DNA of 64,000 bases from an uncultured Bradyrhizobium sp. (lineage in GTDB: Bacteria > Pseudomonadota > Alphaproteobacteria > Rhizobiales > Xanthobacteraceae). How positions within the stretch are numbered: position 1 is the stretch's first letter; every line of letters begins with the position of its first letter. The position numbers and the translations under genes are program-made. Under the pieces are notes generated by a model. It made no database searches. It saw nothing but the letters and a program-made list of their open reading frames with translations, and was not told the DNA's origin. The DNA is taken from positions 372,001 through 436,000 of the forward strand of contig NZ_CANSMR010000004.1 in NCBI RefSeq assembly GCF_947648125.1, written 5' to 3'. This document shows positions 15,756 through 25,034 of this stretch, piece by piece.

Positions 15756-16595
15756 ATGAAACTTGTGCGATTTGGCGATGCTGGACGAGAGCGACCGGGT
15801 ATCCTCGATCAGCAAGGCCGCATCAGAGACCTCTCTGGCCGCATTTCTGACTGGGTTGGAGATGCACTCGATCCCGTTGCGCTCGCCGCGCTCTCCGCAA
15901 CCGACATCGCCTCCTATCCGACTGTTCCGGCGGGTGTACGGCTCGGCGCGCCGGTGCCGACGCCAGGCAAGGTTGTTTGCGTCGGGCTCAACTATGCGGA
16001 TCATGCCGAGGAGACTGGCTTCGAGTTGCCTAGCGAACCGCTCGTCTTCTTCAAGTCCCCGACGGCGATTTGCGGACCGACCGATCCAATCGTCATTCCC
16101 AAGACGGCGGAGGCTGTCGATTGGGAGGTCGAACTTGCTTGTGTGATTGGTCGATCGACGGCTGGCGTCAGCGAGAAGGATGCGATGGCCGCCGTCGCAG
16201 GGTTCGGTGTTGCCAATGACGTGACCGAGCGAAATTGGCAGTTCCAGCGAGGCGGGCAGTGGAGCAAGGCCAAGAGCGCCGACACCTTTGCGCCCCTTGG
16301 ACCCTGGTTGGTCACCTCCGACGAAGTCGCTGACTTGGGACCTCGACGAATCTGGCTTCAGAAGAACGACGTGGTTCGGCAGGACTCGTTGTTGTCGCGC
16401 ATGATCTTCTCGGTGCCGCGCATTGTCGCCCATCTCAGCGAGTTCATGCGCCTCCTGCCGGGGGATGTGATCCTCACCGGTACGCCGCGCGGTGTGGCTT
16501 ACAACAAATCCGACCCGGACTATCTTCGCCCGGGGGATCTGCTTTGCTGCGGGATCGAGGGGTTGGGCGAACAACGCACTAAAGTCGTGCAATAG
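15756..16595 (+). CDS. Fumarylacetoacetate hydrolase (FAH) family protein
   Basis: A 279-residue enzyme with an N-terminal half-domain (1-65) and the FAH catalytic barrel. Marks are VCVGLNYADHAEE, then VFFKSP, the metal-binding DWEVELACVIG and LPGDVILTGTPRGV. The family contains acylpyruvate hydrolases, 2-keto-pentenoate hydratases and 4-oxalocrotonate decarboxylases, all acting on 2-oxo acids with divalent metal. Placed after a RidA gene, it may process a 2-oxo acid formed by deamination. Exact reaction not determinable. Confidence 0.87.
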   Translation: MKLVRFGDAGRERPGILDQQGRIRDLSGRISDWVGDALDPVALAALSATDIASYPTVPAGVRLGAPVPTPGKVVCVGLNYADHAEETGFELPSEPLVFFKSPTAICGPTDPIVIPKTAEAVDWEVELACVIGRSTAGVSEKDAMAAVAGFGVANDVTERNWQFQRGGQWSKAKSADTFAPLGPWLVTSDEVADLGPRRIWLQKNDVVRQDSLLSRMIFSVPRIVAHLSEFMRLLPGDVILTGTPRGVAYNKSDPDYLRPGDLLCCGIEGLGEQRTKVVQ

Positions 16596-16598
16596 CGC

Positions 16599-17501
16599 AT
16601 GCTGGATCCAGCACTCCGATACTTCACGGAAGTGGTCGATTGCGGATCCATACGCCTGGCGGCTGACCGCCTCCAGATCGCGCCGAGCGCGATCAGCCGC
16701 CAGATCCAGCTGCTCGAGCATCGGTTTGGCGCGCCGCTTCTGTTGCGAAGCCGGACGGGGATCGAGGCGACGGAGCAGGGCAAGCTCGTCGCCCGCTATG
16801 TCCAATGCGCCAAGCGCGATCTTGATCGGCTTAAATCCGCCATCGATGATCTCAGCGGGCTGCGCCGTGGCCGCGTGACCCTCGCAACGGTCGAGGCAAC
16901 CCAGGGGCGTGTTCTGCCGGTGTGCATTTCGGCATTCCGCGCCAAGTTTCCTGGAGTGGATCTCGAGGTCCGAATCCTTGGGACTCACCAGGTTGCTGAA
17001 GCAATCCTCAAGGAGGAGGCGGACATCGGGATCGCCCTCGATCCTCCGTTGCGGAACGAACTCCTCTTGAGGATGCGCTGGCCACAGCCGCTTCAGGCAG
17101 TCATGCAACCCAGCCACGAGCTGGCGCAGCGATCAGGGGGCCTGCGCTTGAAGGATGTCTTGGAATGTCCGCACATCCTGCCTGATCGCAGTTTTGGTAT
17201 TCGCTCCCTGATCGAACGTGCTGCCGGCAAGGTCGGTGCGGTGACGAGACCGTTCCTGGAGACGAACTCACTTGATGTCGCCAAGACGATCGCGGCATCG
17301 ACTAACGCTCTCACCGTTCTGCCCCCCGAGGCGTTGTTTCGAGAACTGGCGGCAGGTTCTCTCATGACGCGTAAAATCGACGACGCGCTGTTGGTCAAGG
17401 CCACTATCGACGTCATTACACTACGAACCAAACCACTGTCCAAGGCGGCCGAGACCCTCCTGCGGTTCGTTCGTCAGAGCATTGCCGATCACAAGGTCTA
17501 G
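16599..17501 (+). CDS. LysR-family transcriptional regulator
   Basis: A 300-residue LysR protein, HTH at residues 15-45 (SIRLAADRLQIAPSAISRQI) and effector domain from about 90 (RRGRVTLATVEATQG). ATG 16599 lies 3 bases after the FAH stop, so the gene is co-transcribed with RidA and FAH, an unusual position for a LysR gene, which more often is divergent. The Liv-type transporter operon begins 119 bases downstream. It is a plausible regulator of the whole 15.4-25.0 kb run. Confidence 0.9.
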   Translation: MLDPALRYFTEVVDCGSIRLAADRLQIAPSAISRQIQLLEHRFGAPLLLRSRTGIEATEQGKLVARYVQCAKRDLDRLKSAIDDLSGLRRGRVTLATVEATQGRVLPVCISAFRAKFPGVDLEVRILGTHQVAEAILKEEADIGIALDPPLRNELLLRMRWPQPLQAVMQPSHELAQRSGGLRLKDVLECPHILPDRSFGIRSLIERAAGKVGAVTRPFLETNSLDVAKTIAASTNALTVLPPEALFRELAAGSLMTRKIDDALLVKATIDVITLRTKPLSKAAETLLRFVRQSIADHKV

Positions 17502-17620
17502 TGCCGGCTGACGGGTGTTCTAAATCCGAGTACGCTGCCTACGCGTGTCGGCTCTATCGTAATCGCCTTGTCGTTTGTCATGACTCCTCCCAGAGCAAGA
17601 TAGGTTCTGGGGAGGATCTG

Positions 17621-18817
17621 ATGCAGCGCAGGACGGTATTGATCGGAATGGCGGCCGCCGTCGTAGCGCCCGCAATCGTTCGGGCCCAGGGCAGTGACGA
17701 ATTGCGGATCGGCGCCCCCCTGCCGTTGACGGGACCATTAGCTCCGGAAGGCCAGAAGCAGAAGCGCGGCTACGACCTCTGGGTCAAGGAGGTTGAAAGC
17801 ACCGGCGGATTTGAAATTGGCGGCCGCCGTATCCCCGTGCGGATTGCCTATAGCGACTACCAATCTTCCACACCGCGTGCGGTGCAGGCCTGCGAGCAGC
17901 TCGTGACGCAACAACGTGTCCACGCGCTGTTCAGTCCGTTCGGCTCGGGCGCTGCGAAAGCATCCAGTGCCATCGCCGAGCGTTATCGAGTGCCGATGAT
18001 CGCCCCGACAGCGTCCTCGCGCGAGGTCTATGATCAGGGTTTCAAGTATCTGTTCGGAACGTTCACGCCGAACGAGACATTGACCGAGCCCCTCGCAGAC
18101 ATGGTCCTGACGGCGGCGCCGGCTATCAAGCGCGTGGCAATCTTCTCGCGCAATGATCTTCTGCCGTTGGCTTTGAGTGCCGAAATGAAGAAGTCGGCCA
18201 CCAAGCGTGGCCTCGAGCTCGTGTTCGACGAGAAATTCGCCATCGGCAGCCTCGACTTCGCCTCCGCGCTCACCCAGATGCGCAGCGCCAATCCGGAATG
18301 GGTTTTCGTCGGCGGATACGTCAATGATCTCGTGCAAGTCCGCACCCAGATGCGCGATCTCGGCCTGAAGCCGCAGGTACTCACCATGATCGCCGGGCCT
18401 GCCTACGAAGAATTCACGCAAGCCCTGCACCGTGCTGCGGAGAACATATCGAGCGCGGCCTGGTGGCACCCCGCCGTACGCTACGAGGGCGTCGACATCT
18501 TCGGGAAGACTGAGAGCTTCGTCCAGAAATTCCTCGCCACTTATTCGGCGTTGCCGGACTACATCGAGGCGTCGGCCGCCGCGGCCGGCGCGATCCTGCA
18601 GCTCGCCGCGCGCAAATCCGGGTCGCTCGAAGGACCTGCGCTACGCGATGCGTTGGCGAGCCTGGATGCCATGACGTTCTACGGCCCCATCTCGTTCGGC
18701 TCGACCGGACAGATCGAAAAGCTGGTGCCGCCCGTGTTCCAGATCCAGAACGGCCGGCCGATCGTTTTGGCGCCTTCCTCAATCGCGCAAGGCGATTTTC
18801 GCCTTGGCATTATCTGA
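17621..18817 (+). CDS. Branched-chain-type ABC transporter, periplasmic binding protein
   Basis: A 398-residue protein of the Leu/Ile/Val-binding family (Peripla_BP_6). The start at ATG 17621 has GGAGG 6 bases upstream; upstream frame is not conserved. The signal peptide MQRRTVLIGMAAAVVAPAIV ends near VRAQG; the twin arginine is notable but Tat export is not assured. The mature start LRIGAPLPLTGPLAPEG and the SPFGSGAAKASSAIAERY segment are family features. The ligand may be an amino acid, amide or aromatic acid. It is followed by permeases, two ATPases and an aldehyde dehydrogenase. Confidence 0.9.
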   Translation: MQRRTVLIGMAAAVVAPAIVRAQGSDELRIGAPLPLTGPLAPEGQKQKRGYDLWVKEVESTGGFEIGGRRIPVRIAYSDYQSSTPRAVQACEQLVTQQRVHALFSPFGSGAAKASSAIAERYRVPMIAPTASSREVYDQGFKYLFGTFTPNETLTEPLADMVLTAAPAIKRVAIFSRNDLLPLALSAEMKKSATKRGLELVFDEKFAIGSLDFASALTQMRSANPEWVFVGGYVNDLVQVRTQMRDLGLKPQVLTMIAGPAYEEFTQALHRAAENISSAAWWHPAVRYEGVDIFGKTESFVQKFLATYSALPDYIEASAAAAGAILQLAARKSGSLEGPALRDALASLDAMTFYGPISFGSTGQIEKLVPPVFQIQNGRPIVLAPSSIAQGDFRLGII

Positions 18818-18833
18818 TCGGACCGGTGCGATC

Positions 18834-19700
18834 GTGCAAATTGCTCAGGTCATTCTCAACGGTCTTCTGCTTGGTGGCCTCTATGCGGCGATGGCCGCAG
18901 GGTTCTCGTTGGTCTGGGGTGTGCTGAACATCATCAACATTGCGCAAGGGTCCGCGGTCGTCCTCGGCTCCTATGTTGCGTTTTTTGCCTGGAGATATGC
19001 CGGCCTCAATCCTTTGGCGGCCGTCGCTCTTGCTGGTCCTCTGCTGTTCGCGGCCGGTTGGTTGCTCCAGCGCTTTCTGATTCAGCGTGTGGTCGCGGCC
19101 CCCGTGCTGATCACCCTGGTGTTCACCTTCGGCATGGATTTGATTCTGAACAATTCGATGATCAGCCTGTTTACGGCGGACTATCGGAAGATCGAGGGAG
19201 CCTTTCCGACGATGCCGCTCACCCTCGGCGCGCTGACCCTCCCGGTCGATCGCCTTCTTGCTGCGGTTGCGGCTATCGGCGCGGCTTTCGCCTTACATTT
19301 CTATCTCCACAAATCCCGTCTCGGTCGCGCCATTGTCGCGGTGAGGATGGATCGGCAGACAGCCGAGTTGATGGGCGTACGTGTCGAGATCATCTATGCG
19401 ACGACATTCGGACTTGGATTGGCCATGGCGGGCGTCGCTGGTTGCCTGCTCGCGGCGATCTTCCCGACCTCGCCGCTGAACAGCGCCTATTATCTCCACG
19501 TCGCGTTCGTCGCCTGCGTCCTTGGTGGGCTTGGGAGCGTGTTGGGTGCTGTCGCCGGGGGGCTGTTGCTTGGCGTCGTCGAGAGCCTGGGTGCTCTTTT
19601 GGTCGGTGCCGAGTACGGCACGACGGTCGCGGCCGTCGCTCTCCTTCTGATGCTGTTCACGCGACCACAGGGCCTCCTGGGCCGGGCAGGCTACGAATGA
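18834..19700 (+). CDS. livH: Branched-chain-type ABC transporter, permease LivH
   Basis: A 288-residue inner-membrane permease with about eight helices. GTG 18834 gives the family start VQIAQVILNGLLLGGLYAAM; a TTG at 18804 inside the preceding gene is possible. The segment VLNIINIAQGSAVVLGSYVA and the ATPase-docking loop around RMDRQTAELMGVRVEIIY are LivH marks. Its stop overlaps the livM start (ATGA). Confidence 0.9.
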   Translation: MQIAQVILNGLLLGGLYAAMAAGFSLVWGVLNIINIAQGSAVVLGSYVAFFAWRYAGLNPLAAVALAGPLLFAAGWLLQRFLIQRVVAAPVLITLVFTFGMDLILNNSMISLFTADYRKIEGAFPTMPLTLGALTLPVDRLLAAVAAIGAAFALHFYLHKSRLGRAIVAVRMDRQTAELMGVRVEIIYATTFGLGLAMAGVAGCLLAAIFPTSPLNSAYYLHVAFVACVLGGLGSVLGAVAGGLLLGVVESLGALLVGAEYGTTVAAVALLLMLFTRPQGLLGRAGYE

Positions 19701-20635
19701 TGTCTCGTGCTCGACTTGCGATTGCAATCACCGCCATCGGTGCACTCGCCTGCGCGGGGCTTCCGCTGATCCTTGCTGGCGAGCCCTATCTCATGCGCCT
19801 CGTTACGATGTTTAGCCTTCTGCTGGTGCTGGCTGCATCGTGGAACATCGTCGGCGGCTTTACCGGCTATCCGTCGTTTGCAACGGGCGCATTTTTTGGC
19901 CTCGGCGCTTATGTCGCCGCGATCCTTCAAGCCAAGGGGGTGGACTGGCGACTGGCACTGGCTGCCGCGGGGCTCGCTGGCGGCGTGCTCGCTGCGCCGG
20001 TCGGCTACGGTGTTCTCAGGTTACGCGGCCACTACTTCGCGGTCGCGAGCCTCATGCTCGGCACGATCCTCAAGGAATTGACGACCGGTTGGTCCGATTT
20101 GACCGGCGGGGGCATGGGTCTGACCATTGCCGGCGCCGGAGGAGACCCGGAAGTGCTGGCGAGCTTCGCGTTGCGAATTTCTCTGGCTCTGGCCGTGCTC
20201 ACCGTTCTCCTGGGTGCCGCCATCAAGTGGAGCCGTCTCGGATTTGGGCTCGACTGCATCCGCATGAACGAGACCGCGGCAGCGGGCATCGGCGTCGATG
20301 CCCAGAAGCTCAAGACGTATGCCTTCATTCTTTCGTCAATTCCCGCAGCGGTTGCGGGTGCGGTCTATGCAGGCTGGATTGGCTACATCGACCCGACGGA
20401 CGTGTACGACGTGATGTGGTCAGTGAAGCCGATCGTCGCGGTATTGCTTGGGGGGGTGGGTACGATCCTCGGGCCGGTCGTCGGCGCCGCTATCTTTGTC
20501 GCGCTTGAGGAAATCGTCTGGCGCAATGTTCTGAGCTTCAGTGCGGGCGGACTGGGGGTCCTGATCGTCTTGCTGCTCCTGATATTGCCGGCCGGCGTGT
20601 TGCCCTCGTTTGTTTCCAGGAAGGCGCGCTCATGA
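19697..20635 (+). CDS. livM: Branched-chain-type ABC transporter, permease LivM
   Basis: A 312-residue inner-membrane permease. The frame extends far upstream through livH in another reading, but the real start is ATG 19697, overlapping the livH stop. ASWNIVGGFTGYPSFATGAF and the docking region CIRMNETAAAGIGVDAQKLK are LivM features. It forms the membrane heterodimer with LivH; the stop overlaps livG by ATGA. Confidence 0.9.
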   Translation: MMSRARLAIAITAIGALACAGLPLILAGEPYLMRLVTMFSLLLVLAASWNIVGGFTGYPSFATGAFFGLGAYVAAILQAKGVDWRLALAAAGLAGGVLAAPVGYGVLRLRGHYFAVASLMLGTILKELTTGWSDLTGGGMGLTIAGAGGDPEVLASFALRISLALAVLTVLLGAAIKWSRLGFGLDCIRMNETAAAGIGVDAQKLKTYAFILSSIPAAVAGAVYAGWIGYIDPTDVYDVMWSVKPIVAVLLGGVGTILGPVVGAAIFVALEEIVWRNVLSFSAGGLGVLIVLLLLILPAGVLPSFVSRKARS

Positions 20636-21387
20636 CGACCGCATTGCTCGACGCGAGAAATATTAGTCGTCGATTTGGTGGGCTGAAGGCCATCGATGAC
20701 GTGTCGTTTCAGCTGAACGAAGGTGAGATCGTCGGCCTGATCGGCTCGAATGGCGCCGGCAAGACTACGCTCGTCAATCTGGTAACGGGTCATCTCAAGC
20801 CATCGCAGGGGGAAATCTCGTTTCGCGGTCAGAAGATCACCGGTCGGAAACCTCACGAACTCGCATCGAGGGGGCTGATGCGAACGTTTCAGATCGTCCA
20901 GCCTTTCAACGCGCTCACCGGGCTCGACAATGTCGCCGCGGCCGCCATGTTCGCAGGGCACTCGCGATCGTTGTCCAGCGCCCGGGAACAGGCCGACGCC
21001 GCTTTGAGCAACCTTGGCATCAGTCATTGCCGCGATCATTTGCCGATCCGCATGACGCTGGCGGAACGAAAGCGCCTGGAACTTGCGCGCGCTTGGGTCG
21101 CTAAGCCAAGGCTGCTGTTTCTCGACGAGGTCAATGCCGGCCTCAACACGGGAGAGATTGAAGGTGTTCTCGGCATGATCCGGAAGATAGCCGCCGAAGG
21201 CGTCGCGATCGTGATCATCGAGCACCTGATGAAGGTCGTGAAGGGCCTCTGTCCGCAATTGATCGTGCTGCATCGCGGTCAGCTGCTTGCGAGTGGTCCG
21301 ACGGATGAGATCGCTCGCAATCCGTCGGTCATCGAGGCCTATCTCGGCACGCGTGGCGCGGCTGCGATGCTCGGAGACAAATCATGA
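20632..21387 (+). CDS. livG: Branched-chain-type ABC transporter, ATPase LivG
   Basis: A 251-residue ATPase. Walker A GSNGAGKTT and Walker B LLFLDEVNAGLN are clear, the H-loop is IIEHLMKVV. The signature is MTLAERKRLELARAW in place of the usual LSGGQ or LSYGQQR form; this LTLxxRKRLE variant is common in one LivG subgroup, so it is not a defect. Translationally coupled to livM and livF by 4-base overlaps. Confidence 0.9.
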   Translation: MTTALLDARNISRRFGGLKAIDDVSFQLNEGEIVGLIGSNGAGKTTLVNLVTGHLKPSQGEISFRGQKITGRKPHELASRGLMRTFQIVQPFNALTGLDNVAAAAMFAGHSRSLSSAREQADAALSNLGISHCRDHLPIRMTLAERKRLELARAWVAKPRLLFLDEVNAGLNTGEIEGVLGMIRKIAAEGVAIVIIEHLMKVVKGLCPQLIVLHRGQLLASGPTDEIARNPSVIEAYLGTRGAAAMLGDKS

Positions 21388-22103
21388 GCGCTGGTCTCGT
21401 CGTCTCGAATCTGTCGGCGGGCTACGGCGATGTCTCCGTCCTCGCCGACGTCTCCTTGTCGGCCGAAGTCGGGTTGATCACGGCGGTCATCGGTTCGAAT
21501 GGTGCCGGGAAAACAACATTGTTGCGCAGCCTCTCGGGACTGCTGAAACCTCGCCAGGGCAGCATCCGGATCGGCGAGGCCGAACTTTCTGGCGCCAAGG
21601 CACTCGATTTCGTTAACGCCGGCATCGCGCATGTGCCGGAAGGCCGACGCTTGTTCGCCGGCATGACCGTCGAAGACAATTTGCTGATGGGCGCGTTTGC
21701 ACGCGCTGCCGCGCCAGCGGAGCTTCGGCAGGATATCGATCGGATCTACGCAATGTTTCCGAAGCTCGCAGAGCGCCGCCGTCAGGACGCCGTATCAATG
21801 TCTGGAGGCGAGCAGCAGATGTGCGCGATCGGCCGCGGACTGATGTCGCGGCCCCGCGTCCTGATGATCGACGAGCTGTCGCTCGGCCTGTCGCCGGTTG
21901 CCGTCGACTTCCTCGTCGAAGCATTGAAGACGATCAGCGGCGACGGTGTCGGCATCGTCGTCGTGGAGCAGGACGTCGCGGTGGCGCTCGATCTTGCCCA
22001 ACATGTGGTCGTGATGGATCGCGGTCGGGTCTCCAAGGCCGGGTCCAGCAGTGAAATTGCCGAGGATCGTGCAATTCGCGCCGCTTATCTCGGCGTCGAT
22101 TAG
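21384..22103 (+). CDS. livF: Branched-chain-type ABC transporter, ATPase LivF
   Basis: A 239-residue second ATPase. It has Walker A GSNGAGKTTLLR, then HVPEGRRLFAGMTVEDNL (the LivF-typical segment), signature SMSGGEQQMCAIGRGL and Walker B VLMIDELSLGLSP. It completes the SBP-HMGF order. An aldehyde dehydrogenase gene follows after 33 bases, linking uptake to oxidation of an aldehyde intermediate. Confidence 0.9.
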   Translation: MSAGLVVSNLSAGYGDVSVLADVSLSAEVGLITAVIGSNGAGKTTLLRSLSGLLKPRQGSIRIGEAELSGAKALDFVNAGIAHVPEGRRLFAGMTVEDNLLMGAFARAAAPAELRQDIDRIYAMFPKLAERRRQDAVSMSGGEQQMCAIGRGLMSRPRVLMIDELSLGLSPVAVDFLVEALKTISGDGVGIVVVEQDVAVALDLAQHVVVMDRGRVSKAGSSSEIAEDRAIRAAYLGVD

Positions 22104-22136
22104 GTTTCTCTCACCCAAAACCGGGATCAATCTGCC

Positions 22137-23600
22137 ATGAATGCCACGCAATTCGACATTGTTCGCTCCCCGTTTGACGGCTCTCCCGTAGGCCAAATGC
22201 CGCTGTCCGACGCTGCTGCGGTCGAGGCGGCGATCACAGCGGCTGAAGGCTCTTTTCAGATCATGCGAAGGCTGCCTCGCTTCGCGCGCGCCGATATACT
22301 CGCTCGAGCGGCCGAGATCATGAAGGCGAGGCGCAACGAATTCGTCAGCACCATCGCCGCCGAAGCCGGCAAGCCTCTGTATGACGCGCGAGGAGAGGTC
22401 GCTCGGTCGATCTTCAACTTGACCAATGCGGCCGCCGAAGCGCGTCGGTATGGCGGCCACGAAATCCCGCTCGACATGGATGCCGGTGTTTATGAGTACC
22501 AGACCACCACGGCCGATGGCGCTCCGCTCGATCTGGCCAATGCCGATTTCGAGCAACTCGCCTCAATTCGCCGTCGCATCGGCATCGCGCGGCGCTTCCC
22601 GATCGGACCGATCCTTGCGATCGCGCCGTTCAATTTCCCGCTCAACCTCGTCCTGCACAAGGTGGCGCCGGCGCTAGCGGTCGGAAACTCGGTCGTACTG
22701 AAGCCGGCGCCGCAGACCCCTTTGACGTCGCTCCTGCTTGCGGAGGTGCTGACCGAGGCCGGCCTTCCGAAGGGCGCGCTGTCGGTCGTTCATTGCAGCG
22801 TCCCGCTGGCGGAGCAGATGGTCAAGGATGACCGTTTCGCAATGGTTACCTTCACCGGATCAGCCAAGGTCGGCTGGCACATCAAGTCGATCGCAGGCAA
22901 GAAGAAGGTCGCGCTCGAGCTCGGCGGAAACGCTGCCGTTATCGTCTGCGCGGACGCGGACCTGGACCTCGCAGCAGCAAGATGCGTCCGTGGCGGCGTC
23001 GTCTACGGCGGCCAGTATTGTATCGGCGTCCAGCGCATCCTCGTCGAACAAAAGATCCACGACGAATTCGTTCAGAAGTTGACGAGCAGAGTGAGCGCCT
23101 GCAAGGTTGGCGATCCCATGCAGGAAGGCGTGGACGTTGGACCGGTCATCGACGAAGGATCGGCCAAGCGCATCTCGAGCTGGATCGACGAAGCAAGTGT
23201 GGCTGGTGCCAAGATCCTGGTCGGCGGAAAGCGCGAACGAGCAGTGGTGGAGCCGACGGTCATGGCTGGAACCAAGAGCGGAATGAAGATTGAGGACGAA
23301 GAGGTCTTCGGGCCCGTTCTCACCGTTAATCCGTTCAATGACTTCGAGGATGCGGTCCGTCGTGCCAACGCAACGCGTTATGGCCTGCAAGGGGGCATGT
23401 TCACACGCGATCTAAAGCGTGCCTTCTCGGCGATCGAAGAGTGGGACGTCGGTGGCCTGATGATCAACGACGTGCCGATCTATCGGCTCGACAACATGCC
23501 GTTCGGCGGCTGGAAGGAGTCGGGAATCGGTCGCGAAGGAACCGTCTTTGCGATGGACGAAATGACCGACATCAAGCACCTCGTCATTAACTACGCATGA
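22137..23600 (+). CDS. NAD(P)-dependent aldehyde dehydrogenase
   Basis: A 487-residue ALDH-superfamily enzyme. Catalytic Cys295 (GGQYCIGVQR), general base Glu261 (ALELGGNAAVIV), oxyanion Asn166 (APFNFPLNL) and the cofactor glycine FTGSAKVG are present. It resembles the lactaldehyde/non-phosphorylating glyceraldehyde-phosphate branch. Between residues 115 and 145 it carries an extra stretch of about 20 residues (including TTTADGAPLDLANADFEQLA) where relatives have a short turn. It sits between livF and an orphan binding protein, so its aldehyde is probably derived from the transported compound. Confidence 0.88.
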   Translation: MNATQFDIVRSPFDGSPVGQMPLSDAAAVEAAITAAEGSFQIMRRLPRFARADILARAAEIMKARRNEFVSTIAAEAGKPLYDARGEVARSIFNLTNAAAEARRYGGHEIPLDMDAGVYEYQTTTADGAPLDLANADFEQLASIRRRIGIARRFPIGPILAIAPFNFPLNLVLHKVAPALAVGNSVVLKPAPQTPLTSLLLAEVLTEAGLPKGALSVVHCSVPLAEQMVKDDRFAMVTFTGSAKVGWHIKSIAGKKKVALELGGNAAVIVCADADLDLAAARCVRGGVVYGGQYCIGVQRILVEQKIHDEFVQKLTSRVSACKVGDPMQEGVDVGPVIDEGSAKRISSWIDEASVAGAKILVGGKRERAVVEPTVMAGTKSGMKIEDEEVFGPVLTVNPFNDFEDAVRRANATRYGLQGGMFTRDLKRAFSAIEEWDVGGLMINDVPIYRLDNMPFGGWKESGIGREGTVFAMDEMTDIKHLVINYA

Positions 23601-23716
23601 CCGCGGCGTGTTCTGAAATGCAGAACGCTGCGAGCGCGAGAGTCATCTGTTCTAAACGTTGCGCTCGCCGTCATATTTGCCTCGAGGACATCAGGTCCTC
23701 AAGGGAGGGACATGCG

Positions 23717-24538
23717 ATGAAAACGACATACTCAGTCTTTGCTGTTGCTACGATGGCGCTGCTTTTCGCGGAGCCGTCGAAGGCACAGGATAAGGTCGTC
23801 CTGGCTTATATCGAGGAGCCTCCGTTCGCCGCGACGATCAACGGTCAAGCGGCGGGCTCGGACGTTGATGTCGCCAAGGCCGTGTTGGCGAAGATGGGCG
23901 TCACAGACGTCGAGCTGAAGAAAGTGGAATTTGCCGAGCTTCTTCCCGGCGTGGCCACCGGGCGCTGGACGATGAATACTGCGCTGTTCGTCACGCCTGA
24001 ACGCTGCAAGACGGTCGCGTACTCGAATCCGATCTGGGCGCTCGTCGACGGCATGATCGTGCGTGCGGGTAATCCAAAGCACATCTCCAGCTATGCATCG
24101 GCGGCGGCGTCGGATGCCAGGCTCGGTGTGGTCAAGGGTACCGTGCAAGTCGGAACCGCGAAGGCGGCTGGCGTGCCTGCTGAGCGGATCGTGGAGTTCG
24201 GTGCTCAAGAAGAGATCGTTGCCGCGATCAAGGCCGGGCGCGTCGACGCTTATCCGAACTCTGCGCTCGGTCACCGTGCACTACTTGCATCGTTGAAAGA
24301 CGCCGATCTGGCGCTTGCTCAGCCATTCGAGCTGCCGGTGGACAACGGGCGTCCGAAAGCTGGCTTCGGCGCATTCTCGTTCAATCAGGCCAACGGAGCC
24401 TTTGTGACCCGATTCAACGAGGAGTTGGCGAAGTTCCTTGGGTCCGAAGAGCATCGCGCGATCGTCGCGAAGTACGGACTTGGAAAAGAAGAAATTACGC
24501 CGGCACTGACGGCGAAAAGTGAGGCATTGTGCAAATGA
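23717..24538 (+). CDS. Orphan amino acid ABC binding protein (family 3)
   Basis: A 273-residue periplasmic binding protein. The start ATG 23717 follows GGGAGGGA; the upstream frame is not conserved. Signal peptide MKTTYSVFAVATMALLFAEP with cleavage near SKAQ. Lobe-1 motifs EEPPFAATINGQAAGSDVDV and VTPERCKTVAYSNPI resemble ectoine- and polar-amino-acid-binding proteins. No matching permease or ATPase adjoins it, so it may deliver to one of the island's other transporters. It overlaps a RidA-family gene by ATGA. Confidence 0.85.
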   Translation: MKTTYSVFAVATMALLFAEPSKAQDKVVLAYIEEPPFAATINGQAAGSDVDVAKAVLAKMGVTDVELKKVEFAELLPGVATGRWTMNTALFVTPERCKTVAYSNPIWALVDGMIVRAGNPKHISSYASAAASDARLGVVKGTVQVGTAKAAGVPAERIVEFGAQEEIVAAIKAGRVDAYPNSALGHRALLASLKDADLALAQPFELPVDNGRPKAGFGAFSFNQANGAFVTRFNEELAKFLGSEEHRAIVAKYGLGKEEITPALTAKSEALCK

Positions 24539-25026
24539 ACGCGCTATCGACTAATACTAAGACGTTCGATCCAGGGCTTGTCCTTGCCAAGCTCAAGATC
24601 GAACTGCCGGCGTCTGTTCCGCCTGCCGGCAATTACGCTCGTGCGCGTTCTTCTGGAAACGTCCTGTATCTTGCCGGGCATCTTCCGGATTCGGCCGGTG
24701 TGCCGCAGTATATGGGTAAGCTCGGTCGCGAGGTGACCGTCGAGGAGGGGTATCGCGCCGCGCGGGTCGCGATGATCAATAGCCTTGGAACGATCAAGGC
24801 CAATATCGGCGATCTCAAGCGCGTCAAGCGCATCATCAAGTTGCTGGGGATGGTGAACTGCGTCGCCGATTTCGTTCAGCAGCCTGAGGTGATCAACGGC
24901 GCATCGGACCTTCTTGACGAGGTGTTCGGCAAGGAGGTGGCGCTGCACGCGCGGTCGGCCGTCGGCATGCACTCCTTGCCGCGTGGCAACTGCGTGGAGA
25001 TTGAAACGATCCTGGAGTTCGAATGA
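24535..25026 (+). CDS. RidA-like protein, long subfamily
   Basis: A 163-residue RidA-fold protein of the longer subgroup: PPAGNYARARSSGNVLYLAG, then EEGYRAARVAMINSLGTIKA, and LGMVNCVADFVQQPEVINGA. The active-site arginine lies in HARSAVG and the glutamate in VEIETILEF. The start is ATG 24535, overlapping the preceding stop. It is paralogous to 39275-39736. Probable role: hydrolysis of an imine/enamine from the transported solute's catabolism. A hairpin follows its stop immediately. Confidence 0.85.
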   Translation: MNALSTNTKTFDPGLVLAKLKIELPASVPPAGNYARARSSGNVLYLAGHLPDSAGVPQYMGKLGREVTVEEGYRAARVAMINSLGTIKANIGDLKRVKRIIKLLGMVNCVADFVQQPEVINGASDLLDEVFGKEVALHARSAVGMHSLPRGNCVEIETILEFE

Positions 25027-25034
25027 GCCGGTGC

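Noticed and set aside
15342-17117. A 591-residue open frame on the minus strand
   Set aside because: Antisense to the RidA, FAH and LysR genes, which have clear family motifs; the translation is low in information.
19058-19696. Upstream extension of the livM frame inside livH
   Set aside because: The livH reading of these bases is strongly conserved; the extension is Arg-rich and ATG 19697 is coupled to the livH stop.
20632-21387. Apparent loss of the ABC signature in LivG
   Set aside because: MTLAERKRLE matches a known LivG-subgroup variant of the signature, so it is not treated as a defect.
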